From Mitsuaria sp. 7 (lineage in GTDB: Bacteria > Pseudomonadota > Gammaproteobacteria > Burkholderiales > Burkholderiaceae_C), in the NCBI RefSeq assembly GCF_001653795.1, contig NZ_CP011514.1, positions 2,154,976-2,218,975 of the forward strand: a DNA stretch of 64,000 nt, in the 5' to 3' direction. The notes under the pieces are model-generated. The model was given only the letters and a program-made list of their open reading frames with translations. It ran no database searches and was not told the origin of the DNA. A program made the translations under genes and the position numbers. Positions 37,268-47,364 of the stretch are shown here, piece after piece. The first letter of the stretch is position 1. The number at the start of each line of letters is the position of its first letter.

Positions 37268-39931
37268 ATGAAGACAGCCATCCGCCGCTCCACGTCGCCT
37301 TCCCGCTTCCTGCCGATCACCGCCGTCGGCATGGCCTGTGGACTGCTGTGCGCGAACGGCGCTGTCGCACAGACGGTGGCCTCGGCATCGTCCGCCCCCT
37401 CCGAAGCAGCCTCGCCCGAACCCGCGGGCGGCGGCTCGCGCGCGCAGCGCATCGAGTCCGTGAGCATCAACGGCAAGCGTGCCGGCTCGGTGCTGCCCGA
37501 CCGGCCCAGCGGCTCCGTCGACGGCCTCGACGCCGCCGTCGTCGACGTGCCGCGTTCGGTCTTCCAGATCGACGAGCAGCAGCTCCGCCGCGAGCCGCTG
37601 CGCAACGCCGACGACCTCGTCCGCTACGCGCCGGGCATCACCCGCAACGGCGGCCAGAACGTTTCGATCGCGCCGCTGATCCGCGGTCAGGCCTCGGAAC
37701 TCTTCCAGGACGGCCAGCGGACCTACAACGTCCGCCACCCGTTCAACACCAACGCCTTCGAAGGCGTCGACATCGTCGCCGGCCCGCCCTCGCAGGTCTT
37801 CGGCCCGAGCAGCCGCAGCGGCGGCTACGCCAACTACCTCGCCAAGAAGCCGGACTTCAGCACCCAGCGCACCACCCTCAGCGGCAGCTATGGCAGCTGG
37901 AGCACCAGCAAGCTGACGCTGGACACCACCGGCCCGATCAGCGACACCCTCGCCTACCGCGTCAGCCTCACGCCGCAGCGCGCCGACGACTACTACGACG
38001 GCGTCAGCAACAACTACAACGCGTTCTACGGCGCGCTCGCGTGGAAGCCGACCAGCAAGGTCCGCGTCGACTGGAACCTCGCGTACGACGACTACTACGA
38101 CTTCAATGTGATCCACGGCTGGAACCGCGCGACGCAGCAGTCCGTCGACAGCGGCCAGTACTGGGGCGGCCGTGCGACGCCCATCGTCGCGCAGACCGTC
38201 GGCTCGGCCACGCGCTACTACTCGCCGGTCTACGCCTCCGGCGCCTACAACAGCGCGATCACCGGCTGGGTCGAACGCACGCCCAACGCGAAGAACCAGT
38301 TCATCGCCGGCCCGCTGCTCACCGGCGCGCAGCTGCCGTCCTTCCTGACCAGCGCCACCAACCCCGGCACCGTCCGTGGCTGGGTCTACGACCCGACGAC
38401 ACCAGGGAACGGGGCGACCTCGATCTCCCGCTCCGACTTCTCCAACCCCAACGACAAGAACACCGCCAAGCGCGCGACCTCGCAGCTGCGCGTCGTGGCC
38501 GAGCTGTCCCCGTCCTGGTCGCTGGCCAACAGCACGCTGTTCCAGTACTCGAAGGACACCGGCGACTCGGTCGGCAGCTTCTTCACGCAGTTCAGCGACC
38601 ACTTGCTGGACAACCGCACCGAGCTACGTGGACGAAACCACTTCGAACTGGGCGGCGTCGGCATCGACCTGCAGAGCAACACCGGTGTGTCGCTGCGGCG
38701 CGAGAGCTTCACGACGCTCGCGGCCAACAACAGCTTCTTCACCGCGCCTTATGACCTGACGGCGCCGCTCGGCCTCAAGACGCCGGCCACCATCTACGGC
38801 CTGCCGGTGCCCGCGGGATCGGGCTCGTGGATCGGGACGGCGGGCGTGCCGCAGCAGACGTCCTTCGGCTACCTCAACCTGCCGAGGATGTACCCGGTCG
38901 CGAACGGGCTCTATGCCGAGGCGGGCGGTTCCGCCACCGTCGGCGGCGCGACCTACACGGCGCGCGGCGACTGGACCAACACGGGCGTCTTCACGCAGCT
39001 CAACACGCTGGTCGACGGCCGCTTCGGCCTGAACGTCGGCGTGAGCGCGACCAAAGTCAACGCGCACATCGAGAACCCGCTCGCCGCCACGGCCGCGCAG
39101 GTCGCGTCCGACGACCGATCGACCTGGCTGCCCGCCGCGCAGGTCAACCTGCTGTGGAAGCCCACCGAGCAGAGCACGATCTACGCGACCGTCGACCGCT
39201 CCTACGCGATCAACACCGGCGGCTTCGCGGACGTGCTGACCTGGGGCGCGAACAACCAGCTCAATCCGCTGGCCTTCCGCAGCCTGTCCAACCTTCGTGA
39301 GTTCGGAGCCAAGGCGGACCTGATCCCCGGCCGGCTCTTCGCCTCGCTCGCGTACTACAAGGCCGAGCGCGACCTCTCGCCCGCGCCGGACGGCTCCATC
39401 GCGCGGCTGCGCATCCACGGCACCGAGGCCGCGATCCGCGCGCAGCTGTCGAATCAGCTGTCCGCCGGCCTCAACGCCAGCGCGATCAACGCGCGCTACG
39501 ACTTCGTCAGCTTCGGCTCGGGCGGCTTCTTCTCGCCGTGGGGCTTCGTCGCCGACAACGCCACCGTGTTCGGCGACGGCAACGTGCTCAACAAACGCCC
39601 CGCGCCGGGATCGCTGCAGGCACCGGGCATTCCGAAGCACTCGGCTTCCGGTTTCGTCGACTACCAGCTCGAGAACGGTCTGGGCACGCAGCTCTCGGCC
39701 TGGTGGACCAGCGCCTGGTACACGAGCATCACGCAGACGGTGAAGGTGCCTAGCGAGCATGCCTTCGACTGGACGCTGTACTACCGCCAGCCGCGCTACG
39801 AGATCAGCCTCACGGTCCGCAACCTGACCAACGAGAAGAACTACAGCGCCGGACTCACCGGCACGACCAACGAGTTCCTGGTGCCCAGCCCCTCGCGCAG
39901 CGCGCAGGTCAGCGTCGTTTATCACTTCTGA
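37268..39931 (+). CDS. TonB-dependent receptor (3), siderophore-receptor-like
   Basis: This encodes 887 residues. A signal peptide (about 1-35, ending A-V-A-Q) is followed by a spacer and a plug domain with V-P-R-S-V-F-Q-I-D-E-Q-Q-L, L-V-R-Y-A-P-G-I-T-R-N and I-R-G-Q-A-S-E-L-F-Q-D-G, the order seen in FhuA/FecA-like receptors, though it is a different subfamily from receptors 1 and 2. A Tyr-rich barrel ends V-V-Y-H-F. The sigma-54 promoter and the lipoprotein downstream (10 bases) tie it to organosulfur uptake rather than iron. The start has a short N-terminal basic stretch after the ATG and no strong ribosome-binding site. Confidence 0.9.
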   Translation: MKTAIRRSTSPSRFLPITAVGMACGLLCANGAVAQTVASASSAPSEAASPEPAGGGSRAQRIESVSINGKRAGSVLPDRPSGSVDGLDAAVVDVPRSVFQIDEQQLRREPLRNADDLVRYAPGITRNGGQNVSIAPLIRGQASELFQDGQRTYNVRHPFNTNAFEGVDIVAGPPSQVFGPSSRSGGYANYLAKKPDFSTQRTTLSGSYGSWSTSKLTLDTTGPISDTLAYRVSLTPQRADDYYDGVSNNYNAFYGALAWKPTSKVRVDWNLAYDDYYDFNVIHGWNRATQQSVDSGQYWGGRATPIVAQTVGSATRYYSPVYASGAYNSAITGWVERTPNAKNQFIAGPLLTGAQLPSFLTSATNPGTVRGWVYDPTTPGNGATSISRSDFSNPNDKNTAKRATSQLRVVAELSPSWSLANSTLFQYSKDTGDSVGSFFTQFSDHLLDNRTELRGRNHFELGGVGIDLQSNTGVSLRRESFTTLAANNSFFTAPYDLTAPLGLKTPATIYGLPVPAGSGSWIGTAGVPQQTSFGYLNLPRMYPVANGLYAEAGGSATVGGATYTARGDWTNTGVFTQLNTLVDGRFGLNVGVSATKVNAHIENPLAATAAQVASDDRSTWLPAAQVNLLWKPTEQSTIYATVDRSYAINTGGFADVLTWGANNQLNPLAFRSLSNLREFGAKADLIPGRLFASLAYYKAERDLSPAPDGSIARLRIHGTEAAIRAQLSNQLSAGLNASAINARYDFVSFGSGGFFSPWGFVADNATVFGDGNVLNKRPAPGSLQAPGIPKHSASGFVDYQLENGLGTQLSAWWTSAWYTSITQTVKVPSEHAFDWTLYYRQPRYEISLTVRNLTNEKNYSAGLTGTTNEFLVPSPSRSAQVSVVYHF

Positions 39932-39941
39932 GGAGCCAGGC

Positions 39942-41594
39942 ATGGACGACAACGAACTGTCACGTCGCCAACTGCTTGCCCGCGCGATCGCGCTGGGCGG
40001 CTGGTCCGGCGTCGGCGCCATCGGGCTGAGCGGCTGCGGCGACGCGCGCCCGGGCGGCGCGGGAACCGCGTCGGCCTCCGCCAACGCAGGCGGCAATGCA
40101 GCAGCCAACGCGACCACGGGCACGGCGGCAAACGCGCCCGCAATCACCGCCTCCGGCCCGACCGGCGCGCCGCGTCGCGGCGGCCGCCTGCGCCTGGGCG
40201 TCATCGACGGCAGCCAGGCCGGCAACCTCGACGCGCACAAGCCGACCGCGGGCGCCTCGACGCTGCGCGGCTTCGCGCTCTACAGCAAGCTGTGGGAGTG
40301 GAGCCCCGACATGGCGCCGGAGCTGGCGCTCGCGGAATCCGCCGAGGTCTCTCCCGATGCGAAGACCTGGACCATCCGGCTGCGCAAGGGCCTAGAGTTC
40401 CACCACGGCAAGACGATCTCCGCCGACGACGTGATCTTCTCGATCCGCCGGCTGACCGACCCGCAGCTGGCCTCGCCGTACGCCGGCCTGGTGTCGGTCG
40501 TCGACCGCGACGCGCTGAAGAAGCTCGACGACCGCACCGTGCGCCTCACCTTCCGCGAGAACCGCGGCTACGTGCCGCTGGCCGACGCGTGGGTCAACTT
40601 CGGCGGCATCGTGCCGACCGACTACGACCCGACGAAGCCGGTGGGCGCGGGGCCGTTCAAGCTCAAGGAGTTCATCCCTGGCCAGCGCTCGCTGTTCACG
40701 CGCTTCGAGAACTACTTCAAGCCCGGCCGACCGTATCCGGACGAGCTGGAGATCATCGACTTCAAGGACCAGACCTCGCGCCTGCAGGCGCTGCAGAACG
40801 GCCAGGTCGACGTGGTCAACGCGATCTCGCCGGAGCAGCTCCCTCTGCTGGGCCAGTCGTCGGGGCTGCGCACGGTGATCTCGGAGACGAATTACTGGCA
40901 GTCCTTCGACATGAATGTCGAACTCGCGCCGTTCAACGACGTGCGCGTGCGCCAGGCCTTCCGGCTGATCGCCGACCGGCAGGCGCTGGTGGACCGCGCG
41001 CTCAACGGCCAGGGGCGCATCGCCAACGACCTGTACGCGCCGCAGGATCCGACCTTCGACCATTCGATCCCGCAACGCCGGCAAGACTTGGCACAGGCTC
41101 GGGCGCTGCTGGCTGCGGCGGGGCATTCCTCGCTCAGCGTCGAGCTGGTGACGACGGCCGCCGGCGCGCGCGCCGCGCTGGTCTTCGCCGAGCAGGCCAA
41201 GCAGGCTGGCGTGCGCATCGACGTCAAGCAGGTCGACGCCGCCACCTTCGCCGGACCGCGTCGCACCAGCTGGCCGCTGAGCACGGGCGGCTCGCTGGGC
41301 CACGCGTGGCTGGTGTCCGCGCTGCACGCGGACGGCCCGCAGGCGGTGGTCAACAAGACGCGCTTCCGCGATGCGCGCTTCACCGAGCTGGTCACCGCCG
41401 CAATGCAGCAGCCCGATCCCGTCAAGCGCGCACCGCTGGTGCATGAGGCGCAGCGCATCCAGTACGAGCGCGGCAGCCTGCTCATCTGGGGCTTCGCCAA
41501 CACGCTGGACGCGGCGAGCACGCGCGTCGGCGGGCTGGAGCCTGAGCACACGCACTTCCCCACCTGGCGCTTCGACAAGCTGTGGCTGGCATGA
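39942..41594 (+). CDS. Opp/Dpp-type ABC transporter substrate-binding lipoprotein (2)
   Basis: This encodes 550 residues, a paralogue of the binding protein at 20669. It has a twin-arginine-like N-terminus (S-R-R-Q-L-L-A-R) and a lipobox L-S-G-C (Cys32), then an Ala/Gly/Thr-rich linker. The body reads A-E-S-A-E-V-S-P-D-A-K-T-W-T-I-R-L and F-H-H-G-K-T-I-S-A-D-D-V-I-F-S, closely parallel to the first copy. No permease gene accompanies it, so it probably docks on the permeases at 22318-24347 and widens their substrate range. It follows receptor 3 by ten bases and precedes the FMN reductase by 70 bases, probably one operon. Confidence 0.9.
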   Translation: MDDNELSRRQLLARAIALGGWSGVGAIGLSGCGDARPGGAGTASASANAGGNAAANATTGTAANAPAITASGPTGAPRRGGRLRLGVIDGSQAGNLDAHKPTAGASTLRGFALYSKLWEWSPDMAPELALAESAEVSPDAKTWTIRLRKGLEFHHGKTISADDVIFSIRRLTDPQLASPYAGLVSVVDRDALKKLDDRTVRLTFRENRGYVPLADAWVNFGGIVPTDYDPTKPVGAGPFKLKEFIPGQRSLFTRFENYFKPGRPYPDELEIIDFKDQTSRLQALQNGQVDVVNAISPEQLPLLGQSSGLRTVISETNYWQSFDMNVELAPFNDVRVRQAFRLIADRQALVDRALNGQGRIANDLYAPQDPTFDHSIPQRRQDLAQARALLAAAGHSSLSVELVTTAAGARAALVFAEQAKQAGVRIDVKQVDAATFAGPRRTSWPLSTGGSLGHAWLVSALHADGPQAVVNKTRFRDARFTELVTAAMQQPDPVKRAPLVHEAQRIQYERGSLLIWGFANTLDAASTRVGGLEPEHTHFPTWRFDKLWLA

Positions 41595-41664
41595 ACCGCG
41601 CGGACCGAACCGCTTCCACCGATTTCTCGCTCACTCCGATCTTCATGAAGAAAGCGACTTCACC

Positions 41665-42246
41665 ATGACCCGCATCGTCGCCCTCAGCGGCAGCCTGAGC
41701 CGCCCCTCGCGCACCCGCGCGCTCGTCACCGCGATCGCCGAGCGCATCGCCGACGGCCGACCGGCCGGCACCGACGCCCGCATCGACATCGTCGACATCG
41801 CCGAGCTCGCCTCCTCGCTGGCCGGCGTCACCAGCTTCGAGCGCCTGCCCGCGCCGGTGGCCGCGGCGCAGGACCTGCTGACGCAGGCGGACGTCGTCGT
41901 GCTCGGCTCGCCGGTCTACAAGGGCTCGTACAGCGGGCTGTTCAAACACTTCATCGACCTGCTCGATCCGACGCGGCTGCGCGGTAAGGTGGCGGTGCTC
42001 GCCGCCACCGGCGGCAGCGACCGCCACGCGCTGGTGCTGGAGCACCAGTGGCGGCCGCTCGCCAGCTTCCTGGAACTGCACACCGTGCCGGCCGGCGTCT
42101 ACGTGCGCGACAGCGAGTTCGAGCAGTACCAGCTCGCCGCCGACCGCGTCGCCAGCCAGGCGCGCATCGAGCTGGCCGCCGCGCAGGCGCGCGCGCTGCT
42201 CGGTTGGCCGCTCGTCAGCGCGACCACCGTCGCGCTCGCCGCCTGA
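41665..42246 (+). CDS. SsuE-like NAD(P)H-dependent FMN reductase
   Basis: This encodes 193 residues with a flavodoxin-like fold: S-G-S-L-S-R-P-S-R-T-R-A-L binds the FMN phosphate near residues 8-20. V-V-L-G-S-P-V-Y-K-G-S-Y-S-G-L-F-K near 74-90 is the family segment, and L-A-A-T-G-G-S-D-R-H-A-L follows. Length and motifs fit SsuE/MsuE, which supplies FMNH2 to the two-component sulfonate monooxygenases. It is the only obvious flavin reductase in the window, so it probably serves all the monooxygenases encoded here. The longer frame upstream to 41371 overlaps the lipoprotein gene and is not used. Confidence 0.92.
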   Translation: MTRIVALSGSLSRPSRTRALVTAIAERIADGRPAGTDARIDIVDIAELASSLAGVTSFERLPAPVAAAQDLLTQADVVVLGSPVYKGSYSGLFKHFIDLLDPTRLRGKVAVLAATGGSDRHALVLEHQWRPLASFLELHTVPAGVYVRDSEFEQYQLAADRVASQARIELAAAQARALLGWPLVSATTVALAA

Positions 42247-42349
42247 TCCAACTCACCTGTCGGCGAGCACCGTGCCCGCCTTCTCCACCTACGCCTATTC
42301 CTGCGCCTGGATCCAGGCCAATGAACAGGCCCCTGCCGAAAGGAACCGC

Positions 42350-43126
42350 ATGTCCACCGTCATCGAACCTTCGACCGCCGTCTCCACCAATGCAAACGCC
42401 AACGCCCTCGACACCCCGCCGCCGCTGAGCGCCGCGGCGCAGGAGTTCGTCGCCCAGGTGAAGCAGCAGGCCGCCGTCATCTTCGAGGCCTACCGCGAGA
42501 CCGGCACGATCACCGCCTTCGGCACGGTCGGTTTCATCGAGCGCATCCCGGGCGAGGACAAGCTCGTCTCAGTCAACTATCCCGGCCCGTTCGACCGGAA
42601 CAAGCCGCTGACCGCCACGGTGACGGGCTTCGACGGCACCGTCTACGTCGGCGCGGCCGCCAAGGCCGGCCAGGGCCGCTACACCAAGCTGTTCATCGAG
42701 CATCCGGAGATCACGACCATCTCGCACGTGCACGCGCCCTACCTCGGCGCGTGGGCGCAGACGCACCGCACCCTGCCGATCCGCTACGTGCCGGTGCAGC
42801 GCCACCAGCTCTTCCGCGAGCTGCCGGTCTACATCGACCGCCGCCAGCAGGAGGTCGACTTCATCCTCGACCGCCTGCGCGACAACCCGCATGTCTCCGC
42901 GATCCTGGAGGCCAACGGCGGCGCCACTGTCTGGGGCCGCAAGGGCCTGCGCGACACGGCGGAGTTCATCCTGCTGCTGGAGGAAGGCGCGCAGATCCAG
43001 GCGCTGGCCGAGGCGCTGGGCGGTTCGCGCGACCTCGGTCCCGGCGTGCTGAAGCAGCAGTGGAAGATGGGCAAGCTCTATGAGCGCGCCCAGGAACTGC
43101 ATCTGCTGCGCGATACCGACCTGTGA
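42350..43126 (+). CDS. Class II aldolase/adducin-family protein
   Basis: This encodes 258 residues; the ATG at 42350 is preceded by AGGAA, and the longer frame to 42272 is not used. The fold has the metal-binding pair H126-V-H128 in S-H-V-H-A-P-Y, and further His residues in Q-R-H-Q-L-F. The N-terminal 35 residues are low-complexity. Class II aldolases cleave or isomerise sugar or hydroxy-acid phosphates with a divalent metal; some members are decarboxylases or have lost activity. In this operon it may process the carbon skeleton left after desulfonation, for example a hydroxy-carbonyl product. This is inference from position only. Confidence 0.8.
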   Translation: MSTVIEPSTAVSTNANANALDTPPPLSAAAQEFVAQVKQQAAVIFEAYRETGTITAFGTVGFIERIPGEDKLVSVNYPGPFDRNKPLTATVTGFDGTVYVGAAAKAGQGRYTKLFIEHPEITTISHVHAPYLGAWAQTHRTLPIRYVPVQRHQLFRELPVYIDRRQQEVDFILDRLRDNPHVSAILEANGGATVWGRKGLRDTAEFILLLEEGAQIQALAEALGGSRDLGPGVLKQQWKMGKLYERAQELHLLRDTDL

Positions 43127-43306
43127 TCCGCCGCGACGCCGCATCCGCGAATGCCTCGATGGCCGCCCCGCATGCCACGTGGCAGCGCGCCCTCCGCGGC
43201 GCGCGCACCGTCCGCATATGCAACGAGGCAAAACTTCGTTCCTCCGCGGACCGGGGCTTCCTAGCATGGGCTTTTGCCGACGCCATCTCCAGGAGGAAGC
43301 CCGACC

Positions 43307-44572
<1,266 letters not shown>

Positions 44573-44663
44573 GCCTGGCCGCAAGGTCCGGGACATCCAC
44601 GACGCCCGCGCGATCGCGCGGCGCGCCCGGGCCAACCCCCACAACCAGAACATCGCATCGCCC

Positions 44664-45737
44664 ATGAGCCCTGTGCCCGACATCCTGTGGTACACCCGCA
44701 CGCCCAATCCGACGCCGCTCGGACTGGCGTCCCAGCTCGGCTGGTTCCACGACGAATTCCGCGCCGACGGCATCAAGATCTTCACGCTGGAGGAGACGCC
44801 GGACCCGGTGCTGCGCCAGTCGCGCAACGATCATCACCTGCCCAACTCCTTCCGCCAGGGCGGCAACGTGCCGGCGATCTGGGCGCGCTCGCAGGGCGCG
44901 GAGAGTCGCGTCATCGGGCTGAACTGGCTCGATGAATACCAGGGCATCGTGAGCGCGCCCGGCAGCGGCGTGATCGAGCCGCGCGACCTGCGCGGTCGTC
45001 GAATCGGCCTGCCTCTGTACAGCAACCGGATCGAGAGCCGGCGCTCGGAGGCGCTGCATGGGTTCCTCGTGGCGCTGGATCTGGCGGGGTTGTCGCTGAG
45101 TCAGGTGGAGGTCGTCGACGTGCCCGTCGAGCCTTCCGGTGGGCCTGGCGCGAGTCCGGCGATCCATACCGGCGCGACCAGTCCGGACTCGCAATTGCTG
45201 AGCTCGCAGAACGAATACGAGCTGCTGGTCGCGGCGCTGCAGCGCGGCGATGTGGACGCGATCTACTTGAAGGGGGATCGCGGCCTCGAGCTCACGCATG
45301 AGACGGGGGCGCACGTGGTCTTCGACATCAGCCGCGATCCGGATCCGCTGGTGCGCGCGCACAACGGGACGCCCCGGCCGATCACGGTGCATCAGTCGCT
45401 GCTGGACAACCATCCGGAGATCGTCGCGCGATTCCTGGCGCGCATCGTCGCGGTGAGCGACTGGGCGGCGAAGCATCCGTATGAAACGCTGGCGTACATC
45501 AGCCGTGAGACCGGCGGGAAGGTGCCGTGGGTGAAGCGCGCCTATGGTGACGACCTGCCGCGGCGGCAGACGACCGACCTCGCGGATACGGCCGTCGCGG
45601 CGCTGGAAGTGCAGAAGAAGTTCCTGCTGAAGTGGGGCTTCATCCAGACGGACTTCGACATCGGCGCGTGGATCGATCCGGCGCCGTTGGAGGCGGCTCG
45701 CCGGCTCCTGAGCGAGGCGGCGGTGCAGGCGCTGTAG
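44664..45737 (+). CDS. DszB-like paralogue without the catalytic cysteine
   Basis: This encodes 357 residues, no signal peptide, clearly homologous to the DszB-like protein at 17874: Y-T-R-T-P-N-P near the N-terminus, L-G-W-F-H-D-E-F, N-D-H-H-L-P, F-R-Q-G-G-N, G-D-V-D-A-I-Y-L-K-G, N-G-T-P-R-P-I-T-V-H-Q-S-L and I-G-A-W-I-D-P. Where the first copy has R-C-P-V-P this one has R-T-P-N-P, so the nucleophilic Cys is Thr13; His57/58 and Arg64 are kept. It may be a non-catalytic binding subunit or have a different chemistry. The start ATG is at 44664. Its stop codon is the first of 22 tandem copies of a 9-base repeat. Confidence 0.72.
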   Translation: MSPVPDILWYTRTPNPTPLGLASQLGWFHDEFRADGIKIFTLEETPDPVLRQSRNDHHLPNSFRQGGNVPAIWARSQGAESRVIGLNWLDEYQGIVSAPGSGVIEPRDLRGRRIGLPLYSNRIESRRSEALHGFLVALDLAGLSLSQVEVVDVPVEPSGGPGASPAIHTGATSPDSQLLSSQNEYELLVAALQRGDVDAIYLKGDRGLELTHETGAHVVFDISRDPDPLVRAHNGTPRPITVHQSLLDNHPEIVARFLARIVAVSDWAAKHPYETLAYISRETGGKVPWVKRAYGDDLPRRQTTDLADTAVAALEVQKKFLLKWGFIQTDFDIGAWIDPAPLEAARRLLSEAAVQAL

Positions 45738-45926
45738 GCGCTGTAGGCGCTGTAGGCGCTGTAGGCGCTGTAGGCGCTGTAGGCGCTGTAGGCGCTGTAG
45801 GCGCTGTAGGCGCTGTAGGCGCTGTAGGCGCTGTAGGCGCTGTAGGCGCTGTAGGCGCTGTAGGCGCTGTAGGCGCTGTAGGCGCTGTAGGCGCTGTAGG
45901 CGCTGTAGGCGCTGTAGGCGCTGTAG
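45729..45926. repeat. 22 perfect tandem copies of GCGCTGTAG, each carrying an in-frame stop
   Basis: The 9-mer GCGCTGTAG is repeated 22 times without a change (198 bases), starting inside the last codons of the DszB-like gene. In the gene's frame it reads Ala-Leu-stop, so each copy carries the same TAG. On the opposite strand it encodes long (LQR), (YSA) or (TAP) repeats that have no other support as proteins. Confidence 0.95.
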
Positions 45927-45931
45927 GCCAG

Positions 45932-46308
45932 TCTCCCGCAAGCGGGAGAAGAATCAACAAAGGGGTTCAGCACTGCCACGGCCGCTGGCCCTCACCCCCC
46001 GCCCTCTCCCGCAAGCGGGAGAGGGAGTCCACTTCCACCGCCGAAGGCGCTGACGAGGCGCTCCCGCAGGAGGGGGAGGGAGCAAGAAGGTCTCCGTACT
46101 TCCGCCGCCGCGGGCCCTCACCCCCCGCCCTCTCCCGCAAGCGGGAGAGGGAGTTCACTTCTACCGCCGAAGGCGCTGACGAGGCTCTGCCGCAAGAGAG
46201 AGAGAGAGAGAAGGAGCAAGAGGCGCCGGCGCCGCGAGTAGCGCCGGTCGGACTCCCTCTCCCGCTTGCGGGAGAGGGCGGGGGGTGAGGGCCAGCGGCC
46301 ACGGCAGT
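45932..46308. repeat. REP-like hairpin cluster with a direct repeat and a 59-bp inverted repeat
   Basis: Hairpins of the CTCTCCCGC-(2 nt)-GCGGGAGAG type lie at 45932-45949, 46004-46023, 46130-46149 and 46257-46276. A segment of about 85 bases starting near 45986 is repeated 126 bases downstream. The arms 45972-46030 and 46250-46308 are reverse complements with two mismatches in 59 bases. Together with the 9-mer array this makes a 570-base block without a gene. The remaining 140 bases before the next gene also show none. Confidence 0.8.
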
Positions 46309-46446
46309 GAGGCAGACCCGAGTCTGTGCCCGCCGGAGCGGTTCCGGATTTCCCACCCGCAAGCTCAGCCTTCCTCCGATGCCCCGCACGCCGGGCTGCC
46401 CCGACGATGACCTTCCGCGTCCCCATTCCCCGACGCAGGAGGTCCC

Positions 46447-47364
46447 ATGTCACAGCGTCATTGCCGGCGCGTGTTCCACCGCGGCGCGCTCCCTCGCGAT
46501 CTCTCCCACGCCGTGCTGCTGGCGCTGCTCGCGCTCGTCGCGCTCTGGCTGCAGGGCTGCGCGCAGACGAAGCCGCTCGCGGCCCCACCGCCGTGGCCAG
46601 CCGACGATCCGGCGCCGATCTATGAAGTGGAGTCGCCGCGCCCCACCACCGGTCCCGACGCCCCCCTGACCGCCGGCCTGGGCGGCGAGTCCGCCCCACC
46701 GGCGCCGTCGACCGAACGCCTGCTCGCTCTCGCCCTGCAGGAGTGGGAACTCTGGGGCCGAGGCCGCTGGGACGCCGCCACCAACCTCACCGAGCACCGG
46801 CTCGACGCCCCGCGCCGGCAGGAAGCCGAGCCCTACCTCCACGCCCGCGTGCTGCTCTACTGGATCGGCGTGAAGGGCCCCGACTATCCGCTCCAGCGCA
46901 CCCGTTTCGACGACGGCTCGCTGCGGCCCTGGAGCGCGGTCTTCATCTCCTGGCTGATGCGCAACGCCGGTTTCGGCGACCGCCAGTTCGAGGCCAGCGA
47001 GCTGCACTGGCATTACATCCGCGCGGCCCTGGACGGGAGCCGTCCGGGCCTCGAGGCCCGCGACGCCGCCGTCACCCCGCCGCGGCCGGGCGACGTCATC
47101 TGCGCGCCGCGCGACGCCCAGCCCGACGCGCCGGCCACCTTCGCCCAATGGAGTGCCCTGCCCCGCGCGTTACGCGGCCGCATCTGGACCTGGCACTGCG
47201 ACCTGGTCGTGCAGGTGGACGGCAGCGAGCTGGGCGCCATCGGCGGCAACGTCAGCGACAGCGTCAGCTGGACCCGCGCCCCGCTGGACGCCGGCGGCCG
47301 GCTGGTCGCGACGCCGGACCGCGCCTGGACCGTGCTGCTCCGGCAGAAGGGGGTGCCCCCTTGA
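46447..47364 (+). CDS. DUF2272-domain lipoprotein, probable peptidoglycan amidase
   Basis: This encodes 305 residues. A hydrophobic segment (A-V-L-L-A-L-L-A-L-V-A-L) ends in a lipobox-like L-Q-G-C-A, so the protein is probably a lipoprotein. A Pro-rich linker follows to about residue 75, then a DUF2272 domain. That domain has W-S-A-V-F-I-S-W-L-M-R-N-A-G-F near 160, W-H-Y-I-R-A-A and a later W-H-C-D-L-V-V, which resemble the catalytic layout of CHAP/NlpC-type amidases, though the first of these segments has Val in place of the usual nucleophilic Cys. The next gene overlaps its stop at TTGA. Confidence 0.75.
   Translation: MSQRHCRRVFHRGALPRDLSHAVLLALLALVALWLQGCAQTKPLAAPPPWPADDPAPIYEVESPRPTTGPDAPLTAGLGGESAPPAPSTERLLALALQEWELWGRGRWDAATNLTEHRLDAPRRQEAEPYLHARVLLYWIGVKGPDYPLQRTRFDDGSLRPWSAVFISWLMRNAGFGDRQFEASELHWHYIRAALDGSRPGLEARDAAVTPPRPGDVICAPRDAQPDAPATFAQWSALPRALRGRIWTWHCDLVVQVDGSELGAIGGNVSDSVSWTRAPLDAGGRLVATPDRAWTVLLRQKGVPP

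Noticed and set aside
37268..39931. Siderophore uptake system
   Set aside because: The plug resembles siderophore receptors, but there is no Fur-box-like promoter noted and the gene has a sigma-54 promoter and organosulfur neighbours.
43262..43277. Possible sigma-54 promoter before the activator gene (TAGCATG near 43262)
   Set aside because: The spacing between the -24 and -12 parts is one base too long and the invariant GG is missing.
45729..45926. CRISPR array
   Set aside because: The 9-base unit is contiguous with no spacers, and no cas genes are present.
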